A stretch of 7,228 nt of DNA from an uncultured Candidatus Melainabacteria bacterium (GTDB lineage: Bacteria > Cyanobacteriota > Vampirovibrionia > Gastranaerophilales > Gastranaerophilaceae), in contig CAKUZO010000079.1 in NCBI GenBank assembly GCA_934717895.1, positions 1 through 7,228 on the forward strand, read 5' to 3'. The notes below the pieces were generated by a model. It saw only the letters and a list, made by a program, of their open reading frames with translations, did not search any database and was not told the DNA's origin. Below are positions 1 through 6,561 of the stretch, piece by piece. A program made the translations under genes and the position numbers. Every line of letters starts with the position of its first letter. The stretch's first letter is position 1.

Positions 1-1
1 G

Positions 2-76
2 ATCCTGGAGATGGAGGAAAGAGTTGCTCCCGGAGTTTTGAAACGTCCAACACTTCAGAGACATATGTATCAGGCA
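2..76 (+). pseudogene. Transposase fragment (DDE integrase-core type), truncated
   Basis: Reading from base 2, the frame encodes a short peptide containing APGVLKRPTLQRHMYQA. From memory this resembles the N-terminal helix-turn-helix region of DDE/integrase-core transposases of Clostridia, which often carry a 'LKRSTLQRHLY.AGFG' stretch. After A25 the expected glycine-phenylalanine continuation is lost. The frame stays open to about base 187 but no longer resembles the family. The start lies outside the window. Local GC is about 50%, well above the genes that follow. This is most likely a transposase gene cut off at the edge of the imported segment; family assignment is tentative. Confidence 0.45.
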
Positions 77-85
77 GTTCTTAAT

Positions 86-96
86 GTCCCTGGGAC
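86..96. repeat. GC-rich palindrome GTCCC-T-GGGAC
   Basis: This is a perfect 5-base inverted repeat around one central T. It lies about 10 bases after the point where transposase similarity stops. In a 20-40% GC setting such a GC palindrome stands out. It could be a remnant of a mobile-element end or a recombination scar. No other copy was seen in the window. Confidence 0.4.
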
Positions 97-135
97 CTTA
101 AATCACACGGCTATTAACATTATTTATGAATTACA

Positions 136-160
136 GGAATGCTTAAATTATAAGTATTCC
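136..160. repeat. 10-bp hairpin directly after the last gene of the left operon
   Basis: Arms GGAATGCTTA (136-145) and TAAGTATTCC (151-160) flank the loop AATTA. On the plus strand all ten positions pair, with one G-U. On the minus strand one position becomes an A-C mismatch. It begins one base beyond the stop codon of the 235-residue gene at 162. There is no run of U after it on either strand, so it is not a classical intrinsic terminator. It may still stabilise the 3' end of the operon mRNA or mark the island boundary. Confidence 0.5.
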
Positions 161-161
161 T

Positions 162-869
162 CTAAACACTATTTACTACACTTCTAATAACATTTTTTGA
201 TAATACTTCATAAAAAATATCTACATTTTCTCTAAACATACCATCTATAACTTTTCTATTATTTGCTAAAAAATAGCCTAAATATGCATCTATTAATAGT
301 TCTAAGTTTTTTCTAAATTTTAAAGTTTTTTCTTTTTCATATTTAGGTAACAAATTTAATGCTGTGATATGCTCCATATTATCATTAGTAGCAGTATGAG
401 TTGATTTACAAAGTTCTCCATATATACGATGTAATAAAACTGACAAACTTTCTTTACCTATTAAAATTTTATATTCTTCCAATTTATTTGCCGTATCAAA
501 TATTTTATATACACTTTTTTCCATATACACATCATCATTTATATTTCCAATTATTGCTTTGTTAAAATTTTCAATTGAACTTCGTAACAATAAATCTGAT
601 GCTTTATATGCTCCATTAATCCAACAAAAAAATGATTGTAAAATATCAGAAACGCTTTCTTTTAGGTAATAAATAGCCTTTTCTTGAAAAAAGTTACTTC
701 TTTTATTTTGTTTTTCTATTTCAAAATAAATAACAAGATACCCCAATGTTTTCTTATGAACTTTCTTAAATTCATCAACAAATTCTGAATTTAAGAAAAT
801 GTTCTTTAACTCAAATTCTTTAAAATATTTCATTAATTTTTCTGCATCTTCGTTTATATATTTACTCAT
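162..869 (-). CDS. HEPN/DUF5677-like helical protein, third gene of the ParA operon
   Basis: This is an all-helical soluble protein of 235 residues with no signal peptide or membrane segment. Two stretches recall HEPN-type families such as DUF5677: a helix with SDLLLRSSIE at residues 91-100 and YGELCKSTHT at 150-159, which looks like the usual 'Y..LS..vH' helix. The canonical HEPN ribonuclease motif, R followed by 4-6 residues then H, is not present; the nearest arginine (R148) lies ten residues before H158. If it is a HEPN fold it may be non-catalytic or use a different active site. It starts 4 bases after the stop of the 165-residue gene, with a weak SD (AGCGGA) about 8 bases ahead of ATG, so translation probably depends on coupling. 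A role as toxin or effector of the ParA operon is inference. Confidence 0.6.
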   Translation of the reverse strand: MSKYINEDAEKLMKYFKEFELKNIFLNSEFVDEFKKVHKKTLGYLVIYFEIEKQNKRSNFFQEKAIYYLKESVSDILQSFFCWINGAYKASDLLLRSSIENFNKAIIGNINDDVYMEKSVYKIFDTANKLEEYKILIGKESLSVLLHRIYGELCKSTHTATNDNMEHITALNLLPKYEKEKTLKFRKNLELLIDAYLGYFLANNRKVIDGMFRENVDIFYEVLSKNVIRSVVNSV

Positions 870-873
870 AATT

Positions 874-1371
874 TCATTCCGCTAACCTTTGAATTATCTC
901 ATTCCATGAAAATGTTGCTTCTTTTTTCATCTCTTTTATAGAATTTGCAATATTATCATTATCCACTATTTTATTTAATGCATTAACAACTTTCCTTATT
1001 TCTGCTTCAGAAAGGCTATATGTAGTACATACAATTTCTCCAATAATTTCCGTTTTTGAACGTTTTTTAGAAGGATTAATTTTCATTTGCAATACTTCAT
1101 TTGCGAATTCTATTATTGATTGATTAGTAGGAAAGAATGCTTTATTTTGAAATAGTTCAGGAAAAATGCCAACTAATGAACGAGTACTTCTATTTCTTGA
1201 ATTAGCTAAATTATTTCTTATTAAAACTGATTCTGGCTCCAATATAAATTCCTTTATTTGTATTACACTTTCTTCTATTTTTAATCCTTTATAATTATCT
1301 AGGAGCCATGATAATTCTTCTGCAAAATTCAAAAATTTATCAATATTTTGATCATTTTTTCTTTTACTCAT
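874..1371 (-). CDS. Unknown 165-residue protein, partner of ParA-like ATPase
   Basis: I do not recognise this family. It is a small, helical, charged cytoplasmic protein. Features include an N-terminal helical part (NIDKFLNFAEELSWLLDNY, near residues 9-27), an aromatic segment GIFPELFQNKAFFPTNQSI at 68-86, and a basic patch KKRSKTEIIGEIVC at 102-115 followed by amphipathic helices. The basic patch could contact nucleic acid, and in this position it might serve as the ParB-like partner of the ATPase, but no ParB motif is visible. A start at 1380 is possible, but AGGAG would touch that codon directly. The ATG at 1371 has AGGAG at 1381-1385 with a 9-base gap, so I chose it. The gene overlaps the end of the ParA gene by 8 bases. 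Confidence 0.75.
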   Translation of the reverse strand: MSKRKNDQNIDKFLNFAEELSWLLDNYKGLKIEESVIQIKEFILEPESVLIRNNLANSRNRSTRSLVGIFPELFQNKAFFPTNQSIIEFANEVLQMKINPSKKRSKTEIIGEIVCTTYSLSEAEIRKVVNALNKIVDNDNIANSIKEMKKEATFSWNEIIQRLAE

Positions 1372-2209
1372 CAATTTCATCTCCTATCCTACGCAATAAC
1401 TCTTTTACTATATTATTTAAATCACTCTTCAATTGGCTATCTGTCATATCTAATATAAACTTTTGATTTAACTGTTCTGTAGCCATTTTTGTTCTTTTGC
1501 ATAAAGAATATGTATATAATTTTCTTTTCCATCTCTCATTAGATTTTAAGTTACCCTGAGCATTACGATAATTAAGTGTATTTCTTTCTGTAATAGTAAA
1601 AACAACTCCACAGCATTTCAATTTAGATAATCCGTATCTTCTAGATTTAGTTTCAATAATTGTATGTAATAAATCTATTCCTGTTAAACTAATTGGATCT
1701 GTCTTAGTTGGAATTAAATAATAATTAGAAGCTAAAAGTGCACTTGTCATCCACACTGACGGTGTTGGCGGTGTATCAATGATAACATAATCATATTTGT
1801 CTTTAACCGAATTCAAATATTGTTTTATACCAAATTCTTTTCCTTCTCCTGCTGACATTTCTATTTTGTATAAATCTAATGCTCCTGGTATTAAATCAAA
1901 TCTATTGCTAATTGCAAGTGGTCTTATCTCTTCTATTTCATCTGGTATTTTTTCTGCATTTCCATCTAAAACACTAACTTCAATATGACTTTCTCTCTCA
2001 AAAATATCAACTATGGTATCTTTTGAAGATGTCTTATATTCATAATATTCTTCCGCTTTCATCAAACATTGTGTAGCATTGTATTGAGGATCAACATCAA
2101 TAAGTAGTACCTTTTTTCCATATCTTCTTGAAAGACAATCTGCAATATTTACAGACAATGTCGTTTTCCCAACTCCACCTTTCATATTAATCAAACTAAT
2201 CGTTTTCAC
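1364..2209 (-). CDS. ParA/Soj-family ATPase
   Basis: This is a 281-residue P-loop ATPase of the ParA/MinD class. These proteins dimerise on ATP binding, usually bind DNA, and position plasmids, chromosomes or protein complexes. Visible motifs are the deviant Walker A KGGVGKTT (10-17) with signature lysine K10, the DVDPQYNAT segment (38-46), and Walker B VIIDTPP (142-148), followed by the usual helix and a 'IPTKTDPISLTG' strand-turn. There is no N-terminal helix-turn-helix, so it is the short type rather than the P1 type. It starts with GTG at 2209, supported by AGGAGG at 2218-2223 with an 8-base gap. It leads a three-gene operon, but no typical ParB follows, so ordinary plasmid partitioning is uncertain. 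A scaffold or sensor role in a defence operon is an alternative. Confidence 0.93.
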   Translation of the reverse strand: MKTISLINMKGGVGKTTLSVNIADCLSRRYGKKVLLIDVDPQYNATQCLMKAEEYYEYKTSSKDTIVDIFERESHIEVSVLDGNAEKIPDEIEEIRPLAISNRFDLIPGALDLYKIEMSAGEGKEFGIKQYLNSVKDKYDYVIIDTPPTPSVWMTSALLASNYYLIPTKTDPISLTGIDLLHTIIETKSRRYGLSKLKCCGVVFTITERNTLNYRNAQGNLKSNERWKRKLYTYSLCKRTKMATEQLNQKFILDMTDSQLKSDLNNIVKELLRRIGDEIDE

Positions 2210-2217
2210 TTTTGTTT

Positions 2218-2223
2218 CCTCCT
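2218..2223 (-). promoter_or_regulatory. Ribosome binding site deciding the GTG start of the ParA gene
   Basis: AGGAGG lies 8 bases ahead of GTG at 2209 on the minus strand. It is the strongest SD of the left operon and supports the non-ATG start and the role of this gene as first cistron. Confidence 0.85.
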
Positions 2224-2306
2224 ATATTGAACTATATAATTATGATTTCATAAATATTTTTGGTCCTTAAATTCACACTCATTAGAAATAGACATCTCGT
2301 GCCATG

Positions 2307-2318
2307 TAACAAATGTTA
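2307..2318. repeat. Palindrome TAACA-AA-TGTTA upstream of the ParA operon
   Basis: Perfect 5-base arms surround a two-base centre, about 100 bases ahead of the GTG start of the ParA gene. One base separates it from the next palindrome at 2320. The size and position fit a protein-binding operator or a parS-like site; this is inference. Confidence 0.4.
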
Positions 2319-2319
2319 T

Positions 2320-2334
2320 AATAAACTGTTTATT
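2320..2334. repeat. Palindrome AATAAAC-T-GTTTATT upstream of the ParA operon
   Basis: Perfect 7-base arms surround one central T. Together with 2307-2318 it makes a 28-base paired-palindrome block. Some short palindromes are expected in AT-rich DNA, so the pairing is the main reason to list it. Confidence 0.4.
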
Positions 2335-2520
2335 TAAATGTATATTTTTATAATAATTTCTTTACGCAAACGCGATAACAAGCTTCGAACCTTAAGAATT
2401 TACACGAAATCTCTCTGTATATTTTTATTAAAATTACTCAAGAAATCCTTTATTTATCAGCTTTTCTGATGCTTTATAAGTTAATCAGTTGATTTCAGTA
2501 CAATCATATAGATAATGAAT

Positions 2521-2540
2521 ATGGTATCTTTTTATACCAT
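2521..2540. repeat. Inverted repeat ATGGTAT / ATACCAT
   Basis: Perfect 7-base arms surround CTTTTT. Outer GAAT (2517-2520) and ATTC (2539-2542) nearly extend the symmetry. No U-run follows on either strand, so terminator function is unlikely. A regulator binding site or a mobile-element remnant is possible. Confidence 0.4.
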
Positions 2541-2626
2541 TCATAGAAAAATCGACATAAAAAGAATATGTTTTGATATTTTTATGATTATCTTCTTTAT
2601 CCACCCATCTTTTCTACAGGAACAAA

Positions 2627-2655
2627 CCTCTCATGCCTGACAGGATCCTTCATCT
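2627..2655 (-). repeat. Degenerate direct repeat, copy B
   Basis: On the minus strand this copy shares AGAT(A/G)AAG, GATCCTGT and (A/G)GCAT(A/G)A with the segment at 2709-2739, in the same order and with a small gap. Read in one frame the two copies give KDPVRHERF and KDPVFKHKW, which suggests an ancient coding repeat that has decayed. Confidence 0.35.
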
Positions 2656-2708
2656 ACTACGATTGAAGTTCTAAATTCCTCGTTCTATCTATCTCCATAG
2701 CTAAGCTG

Positions 2709-2739
2709 CCATTTATGCTTAAATACAGGATCTTTATCT
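2709..2739 (-). repeat. Degenerate direct repeat, copy A
   Basis: This is the partner of 2627-2655, lying about 83 bases away. On the minus strand it encodes KDPVFKHKWQLSYGDR before a stop. No intact open frame joins the copies, and no family was recognised. Confidence 0.35.
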
Positions 2740-2831
2740 TTTCTCCTCCGTAAGCATTTTCTTTATTTTACTATAATTCTACAATTTGATAAAGTATCAT
2801 TTTTAAGTTTGTAATACATTATACCTACTAT

Positions 2832-2847
2832 AACTCCATAACTCCAT
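2832..2847. repeat. Tandem 8-base repeat (AACTCCAT)2
   Basis: Two exact adjacent copies of AACTCCAT lie just downstream of the HEPN gene stop. This is probably a slippage duplication; no function is implied. Confidence 0.6.
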
Positions 2848-2853
2848 AGCCAA

Positions 2854-4251
2854 CTACTTTTTCTTCATCTTAGAAATATTTTCATTAAATAATATATAAT
2901 TACATCCAAACACCGCTCCAATTACCCGTTCAATATCCGTTTCTTTTAATCCAATACGTTTTAATAACTGAGCATATGTGATAATTTCCAAAAAGCGAAT
3001 CTTTTGTGCATCCACATCAGAAAAAGCTCCTGAAAAACCTCCATGTGCTATTTTCCCTCGTTCCTTAACTAAAAAATTAGCAATTTTTTTCAATTCTTTT
3101 TCTTGTAAATGTCCTTTTAATCTAAATTCTTTCAGATAAAAAATATTCTCAATGGATTTATCCAAAACTTTATGTAAAACTTGATATGCATTCATCACCT
3201 TCATTACTTGCCCATATTGTGTTCCTAGTTGTAATATTCGATTTTTGGCATTTTCCAAAAATTTTAGTTCTTCTTTAGTTAATATATTTTTAGGATATTC
3301 ATCTAATTGAGTCACCATAATATCTTTAATATTTTGTATGTTACTAGTATTAATATTTTCATATATCTCCTGCTTTGCATGGCATTCAGCTTCAAAAGCT
3401 GAAAAAATATTTATATAGTCAATTGCAGTGTAGTGATCTCCTCGATATCTTATACCATTAACTGGATAATGATATAATGTATAATCTAAATGATCTGCAG
3501 AGAACTGCAAAAATTGCTGAATATAAGATTTATAATTTTTATATTCAATCTCATGATTAGCCTTGTGAAAATCTTTTTGCCCTAATGAAAAATCATATAA
3601 TTGACCATTATGAAACATTTCACCTTGTTTTTTGCAAAATAAATCAACTTGAAGATTTCCATAATTGGTATCATAACGTACTATCTCAAAAAATCTAACC
3701 ATCAAATTATATATGCGATAAATATATTGTGTATCTTTTGTTTCTTGAAATTCAACACTCAACTTTGCATGCAATTTCAAATCACTTGCTATACCTTTTC
3801 TTAAAATATCACCAAAAGATAACGTAACATGAATAATATTCCCTTCAAAATTAATTGACCATTTATCAGCAATTATACTATTATAAATAATATCTATGCT
3901 ATCCATACATACTAATTGTGATTTACCATAGAAATAATAAGAAGGTTTAAAAAAGTCATCAATAACATCACCTACCATATCAAATCTAACAAATGAATTT
4001 TCATGATATTGATTAATCGTATAATATGGATATAATTTAACTTTATTATCTATTTCAAACTGTATTCGTTTAATAAATGCTAAATTATAACCTAAAGTTC
4101 CAGTATAATAAAAGAAAAACCTCTGCTTATTAAAATTCTGTCTGATTTTTTTAATATCATCCTTATCTTTTGGAATAATAGATATACAATCGTTTTCTTC
4201 AATATAAATGCAATCTGTTTCAAAAAAACTAACATAACCTGTATCTGTCAT
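2854..4251 (-). CDS. ApeA-like HEPN ribonuclease, candidate abortive-infection protein
   Basis: This is a 465-residue cytoplasmic protein with a long beta-rich N-terminal part (about 1-260) and a helical C-terminal HEPN domain (about 270-450). The HEPN catalytic motif R-x4-H is seen as RGKIAHG, with R398 and H403, after a first helix DYINIFSAFEAECH near 278-291. The N-terminal part has features like the ApeA N-terminal domain, for example KLHAKLSVEF (159-168) leading to a helix and RFFEIVRYDTNYG (186-198). ApeA proteins block phage growth, presumably by RNA cleavage on infection. An upstream in-frame TTG at 4317 would add 22 residues, but it lacks an SD, whereas ATG 4251 has AAGGAGG 5 bases ahead. 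The gene follows the ATPase operon by 128 bases on the same strand, so it may be co-transcribed or separate. HEPN assignment is firm; ApeA similarity is from memory. Confidence 0.8.
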   Translation of the reverse strand: MTDTGYVSFFETDCIYIEENDCISIIPKDKDDIKKIRQNFNKQRFFFYYTGTLGYNLAFIKRIQFEIDNKVKLYPYYTINQYHENSFVRFDMVGDVIDDFFKPSYYFYGKSQLVCMDSIDIIYNSIIADKWSINFEGNIIHVTLSFGDILRKGIASDLKLHAKLSVEFQETKDTQYIYRIYNLMVRFFEIVRYDTNYGNLQVDLFCKKQGEMFHNGQLYDFSLGQKDFHKANHEIEYKNYKSYIQQFLQFSADHLDYTLYHYPVNGIRYRGDHYTAIDYINIFSAFEAECHAKQEIYENINTSNIQNIKDIMVTQLDEYPKNILTKEELKFLENAKNRILQLGTQYGQVMKVMNAYQVLHKVLDKSIENIFYLKEFRLKGHLQEKELKKIANFLVKERGKIAHGGFSGAFSDVDAQKIRFLEIITYAQLLKRIGLKETDIERVIGAVFGCNYILFNENISKMKKK

Positions 4252-4256
4252 TAAGC

Positions 4257-4263
4257 CCTCCTT
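4257..4263 (-). promoter_or_regulatory. Ribosome binding site deciding the start of the HEPN gene
   Basis: AAGGAGG with a 5-base gap to ATG 4251 on the minus strand. It makes 4251 a far better start than the TTG at 4317, which has no SD upstream. Confidence 0.85.
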
Positions 4264-4327
4264 TGCACTTAATTTGCAGCAGATAATACGGAGCTTACTT
4301 AAACTATGTTCATTCAAAACCCAAGAA

Positions 4328-4363
4328 TTATCTAATTGGCATTAATTATTTCTTATCTAATTG
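4328..4363. repeat. Pair of 11-base direct repeats TTATCTAATTG before the HEPN gene
   Basis: Exact copies lie at 4328-4338 and 4353-4363, 25 bases apart start to start, in the spacer between the ATPase and HEPN genes. They are about 77 and 102 bases ahead of the HEPN start. Regular spacing of exact repeats in front of a toxin-like gene fits a regulator binding site, but a chance or duplication origin is possible in AT-rich DNA. Confidence 0.45.
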
Positions 4364-4379
4364 TATTTTTTATATTATT

Positions 4380-6131
4380 CTATATACATTTATAAAACGG
4401 ATTAAATCCACTTTTTTCTCCACTCACCAAATTTTCTGAATGTTCTGGATTCAACGCTAATGATGTATATTCTTCATCATCAAACATAAATATTTGAAGA
4501 TTTTCTTTTCCTATTTCTTCATATGCTTTGTTTATAACATGACCAATAGCTCGAACATTATTCTGGTCAAACGGTTTTGAAATATGGTCTATTACTAATA
4601 TTGGTATAATAGGATATTTATTTTCATTTAAAAGAATTTTTAAAAAACCTAAATAGCCACATAACTGTATAAGAGTATGCCTTGCCATACTTCCAATATA
4701 GTAATTAACTTCTTTAAAATGCTCTATATTATATTTATCTTTCTCTTCTATTTTAATCATTGGTTGCAAAATATTTCCTTGTTTATAATATTGTATTTTA
4801 AATCCATTCTGTAATATATCGTCATCTACAATTGAAGATATTCCAGTCGCCGATTTATATAAAATAGTAACAAATTGTGAAAATTCTTCTATTTTATTTA
4901 AATCATCTGAATTTTGAAGTGCTTTTAACTCATTTTTTTTATTTCGAATTTCGTTCTTTATATTTATTAATTCCTGAGTGCAATCGTGACTATTTGTTGA
5001 TAAATACTCTTCTATTAAAGCAATAGCTTTTGTTTTTTCTTCCATCGTATAACATTGAAATCTTGAATTATTTCTCTGCATTTCTATTTTCAATAACTGC
5101 TTTTGTTTTTTTAATTCTGCAATCGTTTTATCTTCTATAATATATTCATTAAATGATATTGTTTCATCTATATCGTTTAATAATTGTTTCAATGGCTCTA
5201 TTAAATAAGAAAGATTATTATTTTTATGTAATAATTGTTCTAAATTTTCTAATAATTTTTTTCTGCCTAAATTATCTTTTTTTAATTGTTTTGCATCTGA
5301 TATTGAATTTTCATATAATTTTATTTGCTCTGTAATATTATTATACATAACCTCCAAATCAACTATATTTCGATCTTCCTTTTTCTTTTTTAATTCTTGC
5401 ATATTTTTAATATCATTTATAATGTTTTTTATTTCATCTCCGTTAGATCCTGTATACCAAACATTGAATCCTAATTTTAGAATATTTTCATTAACCTGTT
5501 TACAAATAAAATCATATCTTGATGATGTTATTTGTAATTGTTTTAATTCCATTTTTAATTCTTTGATCTTTTGTTGCAAAAAATATATTTTTTCTAAATT
5601 ATTATTAAATATAAAATTTAATATTGGCATAAGCTTTATTGAATATTTTATATCACTACATTTGTCAAAAAAATTTTGTATAGACCCTTGCCTTTTTTCT
5701 CCTAAAAAGTTGAACATCGTAAATGTTCTATATGTTAACTCTTCTTCTGTAAATTCTCGAATATTTTTTAACTCTTCTTGATTTATTGCAAATATTGAAT
5801 TTATTTTCCTCTTATATTCTTTTAAATCAATAATATCTCTTTTTTCCTCATTAGCATAAAATAAACTATTTTGATTTGGATCAGCTGAACGTTCTAATAT
5901 ATATATTATATTGTTGATTTGAATCTCCATGGCTGCCTTCTTCAAAGTATTTTTAAACCATGGTTTTTTTCTAATGTCCTCAGACCCTCCAAACATGTAA
6001 TCTATAAATTTATAGAATTCTGTTTTTCCTGAACTATTCTTTCCTTTAAAATAATTTAATCCTGATTTGAATTCATATGTATATGGATTACCATTAAAAT
6101 TATATAATGTTAATTTATTAATTTTAAACAT
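4380..6131 (-). CDS. SMC/RecF-like ABC ATPase of an ABC three-component or Lamassu-like system
   Basis: This 583-residue protein has an ABC head split by a coiled coil. Walker A is GKNSSGKT (30-37). A Q-loop-like FNFLGEKRQGSI follows at 140-151, then long helical, lysine- and glutamate-rich stretches at about 175-410. The second half of the head has a degenerate signature region YIGSMARHTL (478-487) and Walker B PILVIDHISKPFD (510-522). D515 is followed by H516 where most ABC ATPases have the catalytic glutamate. It is half the length of a true SMC but usual for ABC-3C ATPases. These act with a small middle protein and an effector in conflict systems, sensing nucleic acids. The start at 6131 has AGAGG 9 bases ahead and overlaps the preceding gene by 8 bases. 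RecF or RecN is unlikely given the missing canonical LSGGE and the context. Confidence 0.85.
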   Translation of the reverse strand: MFKINKLTLYNFNGNPYTYEFKSGLNYFKGKNSSGKTEFYKFIDYMFGGSEDIRKKPWFKNTLKKAAMEIQINNIIYILERSADPNQNSLFYANEEKRDIIDLKEYKRKINSIFAINQEELKNIREFTEEELTYRTFTMFNFLGEKRQGSIQNFFDKCSDIKYSIKLMPILNFIFNNNLEKIYFLQQKIKELKMELKQLQITSSRYDFICKQVNENILKLGFNVWYTGSNGDEIKNIINDIKNMQELKKKKEDRNIVDLEVMYNNITEQIKLYENSISDAKQLKKDNLGRKKLLENLEQLLHKNNNLSYLIEPLKQLLNDIDETISFNEYIIEDKTIAELKKQKQLLKIEMQRNNSRFQCYTMEEKTKAIALIEEYLSTNSHDCTQELINIKNEIRNKKNELKALQNSDDLNKIEEFSQFVTILYKSATGISSIVDDDILQNGFKIQYYKQGNILQPMIKIEEKDKYNIEHFKEVNYYIGSMARHTLIQLCGYLGFLKILLNENKYPIIPILVIDHISKPFDQNNVRAIGHVINKAYEEIGKENLQIFMFDDEEYTSLALNPEHSENLVSGEKSGFNPFYKCI

Positions 6132-6561
6132 TAGAAATTACCTCTTTCATAAATTGCTTTTCTGACATTTTTTTACTTTCTTCAATTGCTTTTCCTATAA
6201 ACGCAGATTCTTGATATATATTTTTTTCATTTAAACTATCTTCAATACCATATAATATAAAATTATAATATTTAACCTTTTTATTTTCAATTAGTAAATC
6301 TATTGCCTTCAATATAATTTGAATATTTGCACAATAATCTACATATTCTCCTGAAACTAATGAAATCGCTTTATAAACAATTTCTCTTGTATTTTTTGCT
6401 GTATATATTTTTTCTGGTACAAAGTTTTGTTTTTTTATCAAATATGAAAAAAATAATATTTTACTAAGTGATAATTCATTATGTTTTTGCAGTATATTTA
6501 AAATAATATTTATATACACACTAATTTGAATAGTTTCTGCTTTTAATTCAAGATTTTTCAT
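6124..6561 (-). CDS. Small middle component of the ABC-3C-like operon
   Basis: This is a 145-residue helical protein. The segment LSLSKILFFSYLIKKQ (about 30-45) and the later YKAISLVSGEYVDYCANIQIILKAIDLLIEN (63-93) resemble, from memory, ABC-3C middle components, which often start with a hydrophobic helix and 'LSKLLLILPLLLH'-type strings. The protein would sit between sensor or effector and ATPase, perhaps as an accessory subunit bridging the ATPase heads; that mechanism is inference. An open frame extends to 6603, but ATG 6561 has GGAAGG at 6571-6576 with a 9-base gap, while ATG 6570 would abut it and ATG 6603 has no clear SD. The chosen start overlaps the upstream gene by 14 bases and the ATPase gene by 8. 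Confidence 0.65.
   Translation of the reverse strand: MKNLELKAETIQISVYINIILNILQKHNELSLSKILFFSYLIKKQNFVPEKIYTAKNTREIVYKAISLVSGEYVDYCANIQIILKAIDLLIENKKVKYYNFILYGIEDSLNEKNIYQESAFIGKAIEESKKMSEKQFMKEVISNV

Larger units (their letters stand above)
2210..2853. other. Intergenic stretch without a convincing gene
   Basis: These 644 bases separate the HEPN gene from the ParA operon. They should contain the promoter of the ParA operon, but I see no clear -35/-10 pair; the last 50 bases before the SD are AT-rich with TATAGT- and CATAAT-like hexamers. The part at about 2600-2760 is richer in GC (about 38% over 2641-2700) than the genes around it. On the minus strand it contains short open pieces broken by stops, including KDPVRHERFVPVEKMGG, which may be gene debris. 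No tRNA, no intrinsic terminator and no open frame with an SD was found. Individual repeats are listed separately. Confidence 0.6.

Noticed and set aside
1797..1988. Open frame of 63 codons on the plus strand
   Set aside because: It is antisense to the ParA gene, which has clear motifs.
2380..2400. Possible tRNA T-loop (GGTTCGAA on the minus strand)
   Set aside because: The flanking bases do not form a T-stem, and no anticodon or acceptor stem could be built around it.
2459..2473. Short ATCAG/CTGAT hairpin as a terminator
   Set aside because: The stem is only 5 bases and weak, no U-run follows, and it lies far from any gene end.
2770..2825. 18-codon frame starting MYYKLKND on the minus strand
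   Set aside because: It has only a weak SD and no recognisable features; the length is expected by chance.
5153..5335. Open frame of 60 codons on the plus strand, hydrophobic
   Set aside because: It is antisense to the coiled-coil part of the ATPase gene. The apparent membrane-like composition comes from complementing Lys/Asn/Glu codons.
5422..5781. Open frame of 119 codons on the plus strand
   Set aside because: It lies wholly inside the ATPase gene on the opposite strand, has low-complexity F/I/S/N composition typical of antisense reading of AT-rich DNA, and shows no family features.
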